From positions 558,001 to 622,000 of the forward strand of contig NW_027476154.1 of the NCBI RefSeq assembly GCF_051020955.1: DNA of 64,000 bases, given 5' to 3'. The DNA comes from Megalopta genalis. Lineage: Eukaryota > Arthropoda > Insecta > Hymenoptera > Halictidae. The notes under the pieces were generated by a model. It saw only the letters and a list, made by a program, of their open reading frames with translations. It was not told where the DNA came from and did not search any database. Of this stretch, positions 1 through 10,840 are shown piece after piece. A program made the translations under genes and the position numbers. The stretch's first letter is position 1. The number at the start of each line of letters is the position of its first letter.

Positions 1-40
1 ATCTAAGGACACCATTTTATAGTTAGTTTTGTTAACAAAG

Positions 41-900
41 TTACGATATTTTGAATTTCAGGATTTCATTCGGAAGAGAATCCAAGGTGCTATACGATGG
101 CAAACAAAAATCATAGATCAATATTTTCGGGCTCATTCGAAAAGGGAGACTTCGTTCGTTAAAATAATTGTGAACTAAACAATTTTTTGAACCACTCAGA
201 CGTATGCGAATATGAGAAATCGACAAGACGGAAACATTTGTATTTACAGTGCAGGGTATTAACGAAATAAAATTTATTAAACAGAAGAATTAAGATGCTA
301 CGAAACTGGAAACTTGGACTTTTAAAATGAGTCGAAGAACACCACCCTAAAAAATGTTCGCCTAGAATTCCACGACCACAGAAATCACACTAACCTTGGA
401 CACTTTTTTTCAAAACTGCCATGAATTGGCAACAAAATATCGCAGATCAATGTTCTTGGACTCGTTGGAAAGGGAATACTTCGTTCCACAGAATCACGGT
501 GATTTCGTACGCCGGAGAAACGTTTCGAACATATTAGAAGCACGCGAATTTGAAAAACGACCAACAATGTTCCATTTTCGCTTATCGCTCGAGTTCCATC
601 GAACCATTTTTCGTTTCGTGCGATTTATGGTGTAGTGCCGGCAGTGCACAGAGCCAAAAATATTCGCGCCGAATCGGAAATGTGATTATCATGTTCGCGC
701 GACCCCCAGCCGCCGAAATTCAATTGGTCCAGAAAGTTTCGGTTGATCCAGCAAATCAGAACTTGGTGAAATATCGTTGGCGCACTTGTAACAATGACAC
801 GGAGTCACTAGAGCTTCAGATGATAGCGATTAGGGCAAATTTCGCAGGAGTTAGACGATTACGCTAGTTCTGGCTTGTCGTCGACGGATAATAAAACGGA
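41..900 (+). repeat. Dispersed repeat, roughly 300-bp units with a GATCAATRTTTTNGG core
   Basis: Units share a stretch reading roughly GATCAAT-TTTGGGCTCATT-GAAAG-GGAGACTTCGTTC. They occur at about 100-170 and 440-500 here, again at 9060-10010, in the mirrored positions 34000-34870 and 44150-44990, and once more at 45180-45270. Short open frames across them have no recognisable domain. This is a degenerate tandem or dispersed family, not coding sequence. Confidence 0.6.
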
Positions 901-1249
901 TAATAAGAGCACGCGTCGCGACGGATAATTTACGATTTTTCGATGATTTTTAGCGCTGGTTGACAAGAATCGCCGGTACGAATGTCGGACAATTTTATTT
1001 CATAATTTTAATTGCTCCTGGACAAAATATTCTCCTTTTTATTTTCTGCACTGTGAAACTGCCACTTTAACAACGACATCCTGATGTTATTCTATTTTCT
1101 TGTATATTCATCAAATTTATCAGATATTGAAATAATGTGTATAATAAAACGTGAACTCTTTATCCCCTTTTCCTATTTTCTTTTAGAGCGGAACAGCCCT
1201 TTTTTAATTGCGATATGTAGATGTTACCTTATTTTTTTATATGTTTAAA

Positions 1250-1690
1250 AAAAATGATATTAAATTATATGTTATTAAGGAATTTTCAATAAAAGCAAAA
1301 TGTCGAAGAATTTTCAGAGTTGTTCAATACTGTTGATAATCAAATTTCATCAATTTATTTTGTCAATTGATTATACAAAAACTTGAAATATACAAGCGAA
1401 TATTTACGCTAATTTTACGCACAAAATTCTCGACATATGTAAATAACAATCTCAATCGCCTCTCACTTCTCATTCATCATCCGATCATTGAATACATTGA
1501 TCACGCATCATTCGTTTCCGCATTTATACTAATTATACAATTTTAATAAAAATAATCCCGAAAATATTAAATAAATAATTAAAAATTATTTCAATTATTT
1601 TTTTCATTCTTAACACACTCAATACATAGCTTTCTTATTATTAAATAAATGAATTTCCTTATATATCAGGTATGGAATTGTTATGTGTAC
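1250..1690 (+). repeat. AT-rich duplicated segment, also at 3085-3520 and 11440-11860
   Basis: Shared landmarks include GTTATTAAGGAATTTTCAAT, TGTCGAAGAATTTTCAGAG and a TTCATCATCCGATCATTGAA-like stretch. Two of the three copies run directly into a hairpin MITE at the same relative position. No coding capacity is seen. Confidence 0.65.
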
Positions 1691-1904
1691 AGTAAATTCT
1701 CCCTAATTGATGCTCAGCTTAGAAACAAAAATGGATAATTTGGGAAGAGAAGATACGATTAATCGAGCCTTGGAACTGGTTTTTATAGTTGCTGACAATC
1801 GGTATCTATAAAAAGGAGCTGCAAGGCTCGAATAACCGTATCTCCTATTTCCAAATTGCCCATTTTTCTTTAGAAGCCGAAAGAAAATTGGGAAGAATTT
1901 AATA
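1690..1904 (+). mobile_element. Complete hairpin MITE (Tc1/mariner-type)
   Basis: This 215-bp element is almost entirely one inverted repeat. It starts CAGTAAATTCTCCCTAATTG and folds back around TTTTTATAGTTGC...CTATAAAAA. TA dinucleotides flank it at 1688-1689 and 1905-1906. It has no coding capacity. Further members lie at 3518-3656, 2757-2803, 43126-43340, 41375-41513, 42227-42273 and 54603-54739, and the GNAT intron element shares its ends. Confidence 0.75.
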
Positions 1905-2756
1905 TACAATGTACTATGAATGTATATGGAAACGTGGAAATATCTAAAAAATATAGGTGATACGAACAATGTTTTAAAACGAATATTATAAGATATCGAT
2001 GATCAGATTCGATGCTTTGTACATGCTATTCAACAAAACTATTTGTTTATACTATTCGTTATTTCTCGATATAATCATCGATTTTTCAAGTTCCATCGTA
2101 TAGATATTAATCAGTGAGGTATGTAAACACTTTTACAATACAATTCGAAAAGTCGTCGACTAGAACAACCGTGCCTGGGTTAAAGATTCGTTCTCGATGA
2201 TCGCAAAGGATCGCATCTTAATGTCGATATTTACATCGATTTTTAAGTGAAAAAGAAAGAACTTTTATCATTAAATATATATATAATAATATAATGCGTG
2301 CCATAAACTCGAGGACCGGTCGTAAAAGTATCAAAGTCGAGATCCTGGGTCTGGCCCCTTGAAAGTCCTTATAATTTTACAACCGGTCCTAAGAACCGAC
2401 CGTTCATGTCACGTATTTGGGTATGCTAGAATTTCTGATTTTAATTTCTGCTTGCCCCCTCCCCCATCGGACAATGTTCTGCCCATCATCAGCACGGCAT
2501 TCTAGTCTATTGATTACGGGTGAATAATGGTGGGGGAGATTAACCAAGAAATTCTTATTTGTATTCTCTTCGATCGTGAATGGCCGTAACGGTACCTTAA
2601 GGGGTGAACGTTTCCTCTGCCCAATCCGCTGGAAGGTCCGCGGACTGTACGCATTCTTGTAAATGAACAAGAAAACAATGTACGCAACAATCTACGTTTT
2701 CTTGGCTAATGACCGTGCCCGGCCGCTCGGTCTCCCGTGCAATTTACCGTACGGTG

Positions 2757-2803
2757 CAGTAAATCCACCCTAATTGACGCTCAGATTGTGCACGAATTCT
2801 GTT
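2757..2803 (+). mobile_element. MITE end fragment
   Basis: Only one terminal stretch remains (CAGTAAATCCACCCTAATTG, then ACGCTCAGATTGTGCACG). It matches the terminal repeat of the hairpin MITE family. Confidence 0.55.
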
Positions 2804-3517
2804 TACACAGCTATACATATATCGATTTACCAGTGAAATTCATGATGTTCGAAATAAAAATCGAGCCGTCGAAAAACTTTCGGTGTTGTTAATTATAATT
2901 GTTCAATATTGTTGATAATCATATTTTATCGATTTATAATAGTAAATACTATAAATTATAACAATAGTAAATTCTAGCCGGACTACATAGCTTATGTGTT
3001 AATTTTATAGTAATTAATACGAATGTTAATTTCAGCAATGCTAATGCGAAAATTGACAGCAATTTCAATTTCGATGATATTAAATAATATGTTATTAAGG
3101 AATTTTCAATAAAAACAAAATGTCGAAGAAATTTCAGAATTGTTGTATACTGTTGATAATCAAATTTCATAAATTTATATTGTCAATTGATTATACAAAA
3201 GATTAAAATATACACGCGAATATTTACGCTAATTTCACGCTGAAAATTCTATATATGTAAATAACAATTTCAATCGCCTCTCACTTCTCATTCATCATCC
3301 GATCATCGAATACATTGATTTTCACTGCTCACGCATCATTCGATTCCGCAGTTATACCAATTATACAATTTTAATAAAAATAACCCCGAAAATATTAAAT
3401 AAATAATTAAAAATTATTTCAATTATTTTTTTCATTCTTGATACATTAAATACATATCTTTCTTATTATTAAATAAATGAATTTCCTTATATATCAAGTA
3501 TGGAATTGTTATGTGTA

Positions 3518-3656
3518 CAGTAAATTCTCCCTAATTGATGCTCAGCCTTAGAAACAAAAATGGACAATTTGGGAAGAGGAGATACAATTATTCGAGCTTT
3601 GCGGTTCGTTTTTATAGTTAACGATTGCCACCAACTATAAAAACGAGCCGCGAGGC
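3518..3656 (+). mobile_element. Truncated hairpin MITE
   Basis: The 5' end is intact (TA, then CAGTAAATTCTCCC), and the hairpin turn is present. The 3' inverted repeat stops after about 40 bases at GCGAGGC. The same truncation occurs in the right arm and in the third copy, so it predates the duplications. Confidence 0.7.
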
Positions 3657-4885
3657 AACGAAAGCATTCTTTTTGAAAGAAAATTGCTGCTATATTTTTA
3701 GACATAATCATTTCAAATTTATATTTATTTATATGTAAAATAAAATTTGTATTCTAAAGATTTCTATGGAATTTCCAATGAAATAATCATCAATTATTAA
3801 TTAATAGATAATGAAACAAAAATTGAGACAATCTTCAACGAAAAATTTTAATTCTGACCAACGATGCCCTAAAATATTGGTAGCGAAATATATTTCTTGA
3901 AATGAGGGACTCGACGAAAACTCGCCTGCGACTCGACTTTTGGTGAACAGATGCGGACGATATATAATACTGTAAAATACTAAAATGTATAAGGGAGAGT
4001 AACGTTTTCACGAAAATACTGCTTCGCACGGATAGATCGATATTGTCTACAATTCATCATCGGGAGGACAAGCGCAATACAAATTGAATCATTCGGAAAT
4101 CTTAATCGTTTCTCATTGGTTTATTTTGAAAATGGTGTTTTTTTTATTTTAAAAAATTTAATTTATTATTTGTATAATATTAATAATTATAATTATACAT
4201 TTATTATTTAGATAACGATAAGTTATGTACATTCTAAAAATTTCACTGAAATCGGTTGACCTTCGTACGAGCTGTAAATAATTAATGATCGCAAAAATCG
4301 CACTTTTTATCAAGAAGTGTGAGAAATTTGCAATTTTTACAATCTTTTAACGTTTGTAACTTACCATTGCGTTAAACGATTTCAATGAAATTTTCAGCAT
4401 GCGTATAACTTACCGAGATCAACAAGACGCATTTTTTACATTTTCGTTAGATTTCATAATATAAACATCCTTTTTTATTTTTAAATAATTAACCTTCATA
4501 TTTCAAAAGAAGTATTCGAAATTTATAGATTTTATCATTATTAATAAATATAATTAACTAATGATATATATTGAAATTATTTATAAATATTTTATTAAAC
4601 ATTCATTAGTTAAATATCTCGAAGTTCGAAAAATCGGCAAAATCGGCAAAATTAGCCTAAAAGTGATCAAAAATAGCTTCCTCAGATAAGAAAGTTAAAC
4701 AACGAGAGACTTTTACTTTGTTTTGTCATTCCAAGCATGTAATAGCAAAATTGTAACATTGTCTATTATACAGGTCCCTCTATGATCTAAAAAAAAATTC
4801 AAATCGTCTACTCTAATTTTAAAAAAGTTAAAATTGCGCCTTGAGAAGTGTTCGAATGTCAGTGGGACTCACTGTATACATATAG
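3657..4885. other. AT-rich stretch without recognised genes
   Basis: Only short open frames and simple AT-rich sequence are visible. The 13 bases around 3886-3898 replace a 2.2-kb block that interrupts the third copy. Mirrored at about 40146-41374. Confidence 0.6.
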
Positions 4886-5050
4886 CTGATGGCCGGTCTC
4901 GGCGACCAAGGGTTGTATTCGCGAGGCATTTTCACGCCCGGCATCTTTTTCGCCGGCATTGTTCGTCCTTGACGAATACGAGTTCTCTGTTCTTCAGCAA
5001 GGGCGAAATAAAGAGCCCTCCCAAGCATTGGCGGATTAATGCGTACTGGT
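4886..5050 (+). promoter_or_regulatory. Diverged duplicate of the GNAT promoter (relic)
   Basis: The segment aligns along its length with 6140-6300. It carries GCATTGTTCGTCCTTGACGA, then CTGTTCTTCAGCAAGGGC in place of the palindrome, and AAATAAAG in place of the TATA box. No acetyltransferase coding sequence follows. It looks like a decayed promoter left by an older tandem duplication. It is mirrored at about 39981-40145 and present in the third copy near 51020-51180. Confidence 0.55.
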
Positions 5051-5631
5051 GCCCGAGGCGCGATACAAAATTGAAATCCCTAATACGCTATGACACGCTA
5101 TGACAAATAGAGCGATTATTAAAAAAAGTTTTATTTGAAAATAAAAACTTTATTTATGGCATTGAGAAATTAATTTCAATAACAGCTTTTCTGGACTTTT
5201 GCTAGTGCACAGTCGAATGCATGTGTAGATTTCAGCTAGCGACTTGCGTTCATTTGTCGCATATGCATTGCATTTATATCATTTTACTACATGAAATAAT
5301 ATCACGTTGTTCGTTTCAACAGACAGCTGTTATATTATGTATAAAAAAATAAAATACTACTAATTTATCAATATGTAATTTAACCAAAGTAATACATGTT
5401 TGCTGGCTTTAAATGGACTTACATCATTTTCATAATTAGTCAATTGTAATAATCATTTAATTTCAATTATGAAATTTTAAATATCATTCGAAATATATTT
5501 TCTATTAATCCATATAATTTTGTTTATTAATAATTACAATAAATAAAATAGGAGTCTCGTTTCTTATTTTGAACGTTAAATATATTTATATATTGTTAAA
5601 CTTAAAATAAGATATTGTTATTATTTATTTA

Positions 5632-5913
5632 CTCTCTTTATGTGGCGGTGTTTTGAAATAGTCATGATGCACAGGCGTTACATAATGTAATAACTGTTTC
5701 ATATCCTTATATTTTTCGTATGTAACAGATCTCTCGGCATCGCTATACAAAGATGACATTTGAAAACATTAATTCCACTTGGATATCTCCCGCATCACTA
5801 TACCTGCAGGAAAATTCTTCATACCATCGAATGCCCCCTTTCATGCTAAACAACTTTTGTAGGAACATGTTTTCGATAACTTCACCCTGTAAATATATCC
5901 AATAACAAAGGTA
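5632..5913 (+). mobile_element. About 282-bp insertion present in both arms, absent from the third copy
   Basis: The third copy reads straight through this site (near 50418-50421, GGTAAATAAATAA). In the arms the extra block is flanked by TAC/GTA-like ends that could be a 2-3 bp target duplication. No coding capacity or clear terminal inverted repeat is visible. Mirror: 39118-39399. It is either a short non-autonomous transposon or, less likely, a deletion in the third copy. Confidence 0.5.
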
Positions 5914-6257
5914 CTGTAAATAACCAGGCCCTAATTAGTCCCCGTAGGTTCTGCTTTCCCTTGCAAATCATAATTTTCATCAAGGCTCGGTGCGAGCCTG
6001 TTTACGATGGTTCCTTCAATTGACTCATTTCCACTAGCTCGGCCTAATCCGCCGCTGTTCTTTTTCTTTTAATTTAACCGAACGAACCGATCCTTGTAAA
6101 ATCCGTATGACACGACCGGTCATCGCAGGTACACGTGCTTACCTGATAGCCGGCCGCGGTGGCTAATGATTTTCCACGGGAGACGTTTTCATACCTGGCG
6201 CATTTTTTTTCGGGTAGTATCCTTTTGTCATTGTTCGTCTTTGCTGATTAGGACGTT

Positions 6258-6315
6258 CTGTCCTTTAGCAAGGACAGTATAAATACCCTGCCGATGTCAA
6301 CGGAAACACTCATTC
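6258..6315 (+). promoter_or_regulatory. Core promoter of the left-arm GNAT gene: palindrome, TATA box, initiator
   Basis: A perfect inverted repeat, CTGTCCTT-TAGC-AAGGACAG (6258-6277), directly abuts the TATA box TATAAATA (6278-6285). A TCATTC initiator lies at 6310-6315, giving a likely start near 6312, about 34 bases from the TATA box. A direct repeat GTGATCAGTGC follows in the 5' leader. The palindrome and TATA box are also intact in the right-arm and third copies. The half-sites resemble everted AGGACA nuclear-receptor half-sites, but that reading is only inference. Confidence 0.75.
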
Positions 6316-6412
6316 TGTGATCAGTGCAGCAGTGATCAGTGCGAAGACCTCGGCGAATTTTCTCAGTTAATTTTCCCAGTGAAGTATAGTGAGAATTTCT
6401 TAGTGAACTAAA

Positions 6413-8398
6413 ATGGAATGGTACGTACATTTTTGCTATATTCTTCCGCGAACATTCTTCAGTCACTTGTTTTGACTAATGTTTTCCGTGTGTCGGGTAT
6501 AAGAAAGACAATTTATTTTTACGAATTTAAATATTTATAAATAAAATATATTTTTCATCGAGATATGAGTCAACCTCTATTTTGGCCGGATACGGAGAAT
6601 TCTCCCTAATTGACGCTCGGATAGTGCACGAAGATGGACTAGTTGGGAAGAGGAGATACGATTATTCAAATTTGTAAATTGAAATCTTGAAAATTAGAAA
6701 ATTTAAATACTAGATAATTTAAAAAATGTACATTTATATATATAGAAATCGGAGAACTTAAAAATCGTGAATTTGTAAATCAAAGAATTTAGAAATTAAA
6801 ATGATAAGATTTAGAAAATTTGGGAAGCAGATGATTTAAAAATTTGTAAATTTAAGAGTCGGAAATCTTAAAAAGCGTAAATGCAGAAATCAAACAATTC
6901 AGAAATTGAAACGGTAAGAACTAGAACATTTAGAAACCAGTTGATAACAATTAAAATTTCAGAAAACTGAAAAATCGTGAATTTATAAATCAAAGAATTT
7001 AGAAATTGAAATCTTAAAAATTTGATCATATAGAAATCAGCTGACTTCGAAATTGTAAATTTATAAATCAGAGAATTTAAAAACCGTCAATTTGATTTGA
7101 ATTGGAATTGGAATCTTAAAAATCAGAAACTACAGAAACCAGATAATTTCGAAATTATGAATTTAGAAGTATGCGCATTGAAACATCGTACCATTCGAAA
7201 CGGATGGATCGAGAAATTGCAAGTTTTTCGGAACGGAAAAATGTGTTTAATCCTGGCGTATAGATATTTCCAATCTATTCGCTTATAAAAACGAGTCGTC
7301 TACAAAGTTGTCGATTCACCGATAACTATAAAAACGAGCCGCGAGGCTCGAGTAATCGTGTCTCCTCTTCCCAGATTGTCCATTTCTGTGCGTAATCCGA
7401 GCTTCAGTTAGGAAGACATTACTGTATCACCAAACGTTTCTGGAAACTTGATTCGATTAAAGCTTCCGTCGTTTAATATACCGTTTAATATTACGTGCAT
7501 ACTAATTAATTGTTTCTTTTCGTTCAGTTCCAGAACTAATACTGAATCCTGCATTGAGTGGGGCTCCATAGAAGGTGGAGAAATCGAGTTCGAGTCTCTG
7601 ACGGAGGATACTTTGGAGGGAGCATTACAAGTAATAAGGAAAAGCTTTTTCCCCAACGAGAGCATCTGCAAAGCCGTAAATCTGATATCGGCGCCTTGTA
7701 GCGTCAGAGCGCTCGAGGAGCTCTGTGTGGAAATTGCTAAAGACGGTGTCAGCATTGTTGCAGTCGACGTCAAGACTGGGGAAGTTGTTGGTGTTGTTCT
7801 CAATAAAATTAAGATATTGAGAGATCATCCGATGCCGAGAGATCCTGTAACTAACCCGCGACGTCCGTGTGGGCGCCCACCGTTTCGTCGACATCGCCCG
7901 GTCCTCTGGCGACCTTGCCAAAAGAGTTGGCTTGAAAGATTCAAGGATAATTGCGTACATCACCGGGCCAGGGGCTACGTAGATTTTCTGATTGCTATAC
8001 ACAGCAAGATAAATTTATTCAAATATTATAATATTGATTGTATTATGGAGTTGATGTTCCTGGCTACGCTGCCGGAGATGCAGCAGCGAAAAATTGGCGA
8101 GGGCTTAGTGTCCGTGTCCGTGGAGGTTGCCAATGCGCTGAATAATGGACAGCAAGTGAAAGTACCGATATCTGACACTGGAATTAATAGCGTGATCCAT
8201 AATTTTCTGAGCATACCGAAGTTAGTGACTGCAATCATGACTTCCAATTACGCGCAGATCATCGCGAGGAGGTGCCGCTTAAAGGTCTTGGAAAGGATTA
8301 ATTACAGGGGCTTTCGTTATAGTGACGTATCGTTCCGCAAGAGAATAGGGAAGGAGCATCGTGACTTCACTGTTGTAGCCAAGAAAATAAAGAACTAA
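6413..8398 (+). CDS. GNAT acetyltransferase, arylalkylamine N-acetyltransferase-like, copy 1 (left arm)
   Basis: Two coding exons are joined over intron 6421-7527 (GTACGT...TTCAG). Exon 1 codes only ATG GAA TG (6413-6420) and exon 2 (7528-8398) completes the Cys codon in frame, giving 292 residues. The protein should transfer acetyl from acetyl-CoA to an amine; in insects this family acts on dopamine, serotonin or other arylalkylamines, in cuticle and amine metabolism. Visible features are the N-terminal strand and FFPNESIC segment (residues about 21-49), motif D VSIVAVDVKTGEVVGVV (77-93), motif A MFLATLPEMQQRKIGEG (179-195) with the canonical acetyl-CoA loop R190-x-x-G193-x-G195, and motif B around SNYAQIIARRC (242-252). 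There is no signal peptide or membrane segment. Exact substrate is unknown. An AATAAA overlaps the end of the coding region near 8384. The mirror copy in the right arm translates identically. Confidence 0.85.
6593..7424 (+). mobile_element. 832-bp TA-flanked inverted-repeat element filling the GNAT intron
   Basis: The ends are inverted repeats of about 80 bp. The left end reads GGAGAATTCTCCCTAATTGA and the right end finishes AGGAAGACATTACTG. TA dinucleotides flank it at 6591-6592 and 7425-7426, as expected for Tc1/mariner-type insertion. The interior (6670-7290) is a degenerate AT-rich tandem array of AATTTAGAAATCNGANNATTT-like units with no coding capacity. An internal hairpin carries ACTATAAAAACGAGCC. 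It is present in the right arm (37607-38438) and in shorter form in the third copy (49093-49715), so it predates all three duplications. Confidence 0.75.
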
Positions 8399-8494
8399 TC
8401 GACGGTTCAGAAGATATCGCAATGTCAAGAAAATTATATTTTATTTAGTATTTGCTTGTATTTAACAGGATTTCTATAATTTCGACCGAAATTG

Positions 8495-8835
8495 TCAATT
8501 ATTATCTTCGAAATTATCATCTTTGAAATTATTAATTCTGAAATTATCATTTTCGAAATTGTTATCTTCAAAATTGTTATCTTCGACATTGATATCTTCG
8601 AAATCATTATCTTCGAAATTACTATCTTCGAAATTATTACCCTCGAAATTATCCCAGAAATTATTCTAGAAATTATTATTTTTGAAATTGTTATCCTAGA
8701 AATTACTATCTTTGTAATTGTTATTCTAGAAAGTGTTGTCTCCGAAATTGTTGTCTTTGGAAATATAATTCTCGAAATTATTATCTTTGAAATTATTATC
8801 CTTGAAATTATTGTCATTAAAATTATCATCGAAAT
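8495..8835 (+). repeat. 15-bp minisatellite (left arm), unit about TCGAAATTATTATCT
   Basis: About 22 degenerate copies of a 15-bp unit lie just downstream of the GNAT gene. Because 15 is a multiple of 3, both strands stay open for over 130 codons of Ile/Phe/Glu or Ile/Ser/Lys repeats. These frames are low-complexity artefacts, not genes. Related arrays lie at 35083-36536 (split by a LINE) and 47683-48003. Confidence 0.9.
8653..8667 (-). other. Empty LINE target site (pre-integration allele)
   Basis: On the minus strand this is AGAATAATTTCTGGG, a single copy in unbroken minisatellite. In the right arm the same 15 bases occur on both sides of a truncated LINE (35251-35265 and 36364-36378). The left arm therefore preserves the uninterrupted site. 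Confidence 0.93.
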
Positions 8836-9059
8836 GATTGAAATAACACCAATTGGCCAAAATATATTCGCTATGCAATCTCGTCGATGTAACACTTATC
8901 AATGAAAAGTGTAGAAACAAAACAATGAAATTTATACTTTTCTGCCAGGTTTCTCGTCGTTTCAGCCACTTCATGAAGGAACGGAGATCAGGCACTCGCG
9001 ATCGGGCACTAATACTAAATAATCCAAACGGCGCGAAAGCGAAGATTTCACCCTTTGAA

Positions 9060-10010
9060 ATGTATCTAAGAACACCATTCTACAGTTTTTTTTGTTAACA
9101 AAGTTACGGTATTTTGAATTTCAGAATTTCATTCGGAAGAGAATCCAAGGTGCTATACGATGGCAAACAAAAATCATAGATCAATACTTTCGGGCTCATT
9201 CGAAAGGGGAGACTTCGTTCGTTAAAATAATTGTGATTGCGTTTGCCAAACAATTTTTTGAACCACTCAGATCTATGCGAATATGAGAAATCGACAGGAC
9301 GGAACCATTTTTATTTACAGTGCAGGGTATTAACGAAATAAAATTTATAAAACAGGAGAATTAAGATGCTACGAAACTGGGAAATTGGACTTCTAAAATG
9401 AGTAGAAAAACACCACCCTACGATATTTTTTAACGAAGTTATGGTATTCTGAATTTCGAAAAATGTTCGCCTAGAATTCCACGACCTCAGAAATCACATT
9501 AATCTTGTATACTTTTTTTCAAAACTGCTATAAATTTGCAACAAAGTATCGCAGATCAACGTTCTTGGATTCGTTGGAAAGGGAATACTTCGTTCCACAG
9601 AATCACGGTGATTTCATACGCCGGAGAAACGTTTCGAACTTATCAGAAGCACGCGAATTTGAAAAATGACCAACAAAGTTTCATTTTCGCTTATCGCTCG
9701 AGTTCCATCGAACCATTTTTCGTTTCGTGCGATTTATGGTATAGTGCCGGCCGTGCGTAGAGCCAAAAATATTCGCGCTGAGTCGGAAATGTGATTATCA
9801 TGTTCGCGCGACCTTTACGAAGGCGGCTGGCCACCCCCGGCCGCCGAAATTCAATTGGTCCAGCAAGTTTCGGTTGATCCAGCGAATCAGAATTTGGTGA
9901 AATATCGTTGGCGCACTTGTAACAATGACACGGAGTCACTACAGCTTCAGATGATCGCGATTAGGGCAAATTTCGCAGGAGTTAAACGATTACGCTGATT
10001 CTGGCTCGTG
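9060..10010 (+). repeat. Second copy of the 41-900 dispersed repeat
   Basis: The sequence parallels 1-900, including the CAACCAATT-side segment with GTTTCGGTTGATCCAGC and ATCGTTGGCGCACTTGTAAC. It is a direct duplication within the arm, about 9 kb apart. Open frames are short and not conserved between copies. Confidence 0.7.
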
Positions 10011-10079
10011 AGCACGCGTCGCGACGGATAATTTACGATTTTTCGATGATTTTTATGTCGAAATTATGAATGTCGGACA

Positions 10080-10840
10080 ATTTTATTTCATAATTTTAAT
10101 TGCTCCTGAACAAAAAATTTTCATCCCCTTTTTATTTTCTGCACGGTGAAACTGCCCCTTTAACAACGACATCCTGATGTTACCCCTTTTTCTTGTATAT
10201 TTTGCAAATTTATCAGGTATTAAAATAATGCGTATAATAAAATTTGAACTTTTTATCCCCTTTACCTATTTTCTTTTAGAGCGGAACAGCCCCTTTTTAA
10301 TTGCGATATGTAGATGTTACCCTATTTTTGTATATGTTATCAAAATTCTCATGACATTAAAAAGCTGTTTATAACATAAATTAAATTTTTCATGCCTTCC
10401 TTACTTTCTTCAGGGTGAAACTACCGCCTTCATAACGATGTCTAGATATTACCTATCTCCATGTTTATTTCTAAAATTTTACCGTATATTAATAAAATAT
10501 TTGCAGTGAAAATTAAATGTTTCATCCCTTTTTATTTTTCGTAGTACGAAACTACCCCCTGAATGAATGTGGTATCTTGTAGATGTTTCCCTCTCTGCAT
10601 AATTATTTCTACAATTTTATTGGATATTAAGAAATTACTTCCAGCGAAAATTAGATTTTGCACCCCTTTTTATTTTCTTTGAGATAGAACTTCCATATTT
10701 TTAAAATTGCACCAGATATTAAAAAAATTTAAGATAAAAATTTAAAGATATTAAAAAATTGAATTTCTTTCCTTCGTTTATATTTTTAAGGGTAAAACTA
10801 TCCCCTCCTTGCTCGAATGATATATATTCGATATGTACTA
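10080..10840 (+). repeat. Degenerate satellite, unit about 130 bp, around six units
   Basis: A landmark resembling CCCTTTTTATTTTCTNNAGGG followed by TGAAACTACCCC recurs near 10125, 10257, 10397, 10526, 10661 and 10768, a spacing of 107-140 bp. Two units also lie at 1010-1250. Mirrored at about 33078-33838. No gene is seen. Confidence 0.7.

Noticed and set aside
7800..7940. A possible frameshift in the middle of the arm GNAT copies relative to copy 3
   Set aside because: Aligning codons shows the stretch is the same length and in the same frame in both. The difference is substitutions plus an upstream insertion of about six codons.
8434..8905. Open frames of 137 and 153 codons on opposite strands downstream of GNAT copy 1
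   Set aside because: They are translations of a 15-bp tandem repeat whose period is a multiple of three. There is no domain, and the repeat units explain the openness.
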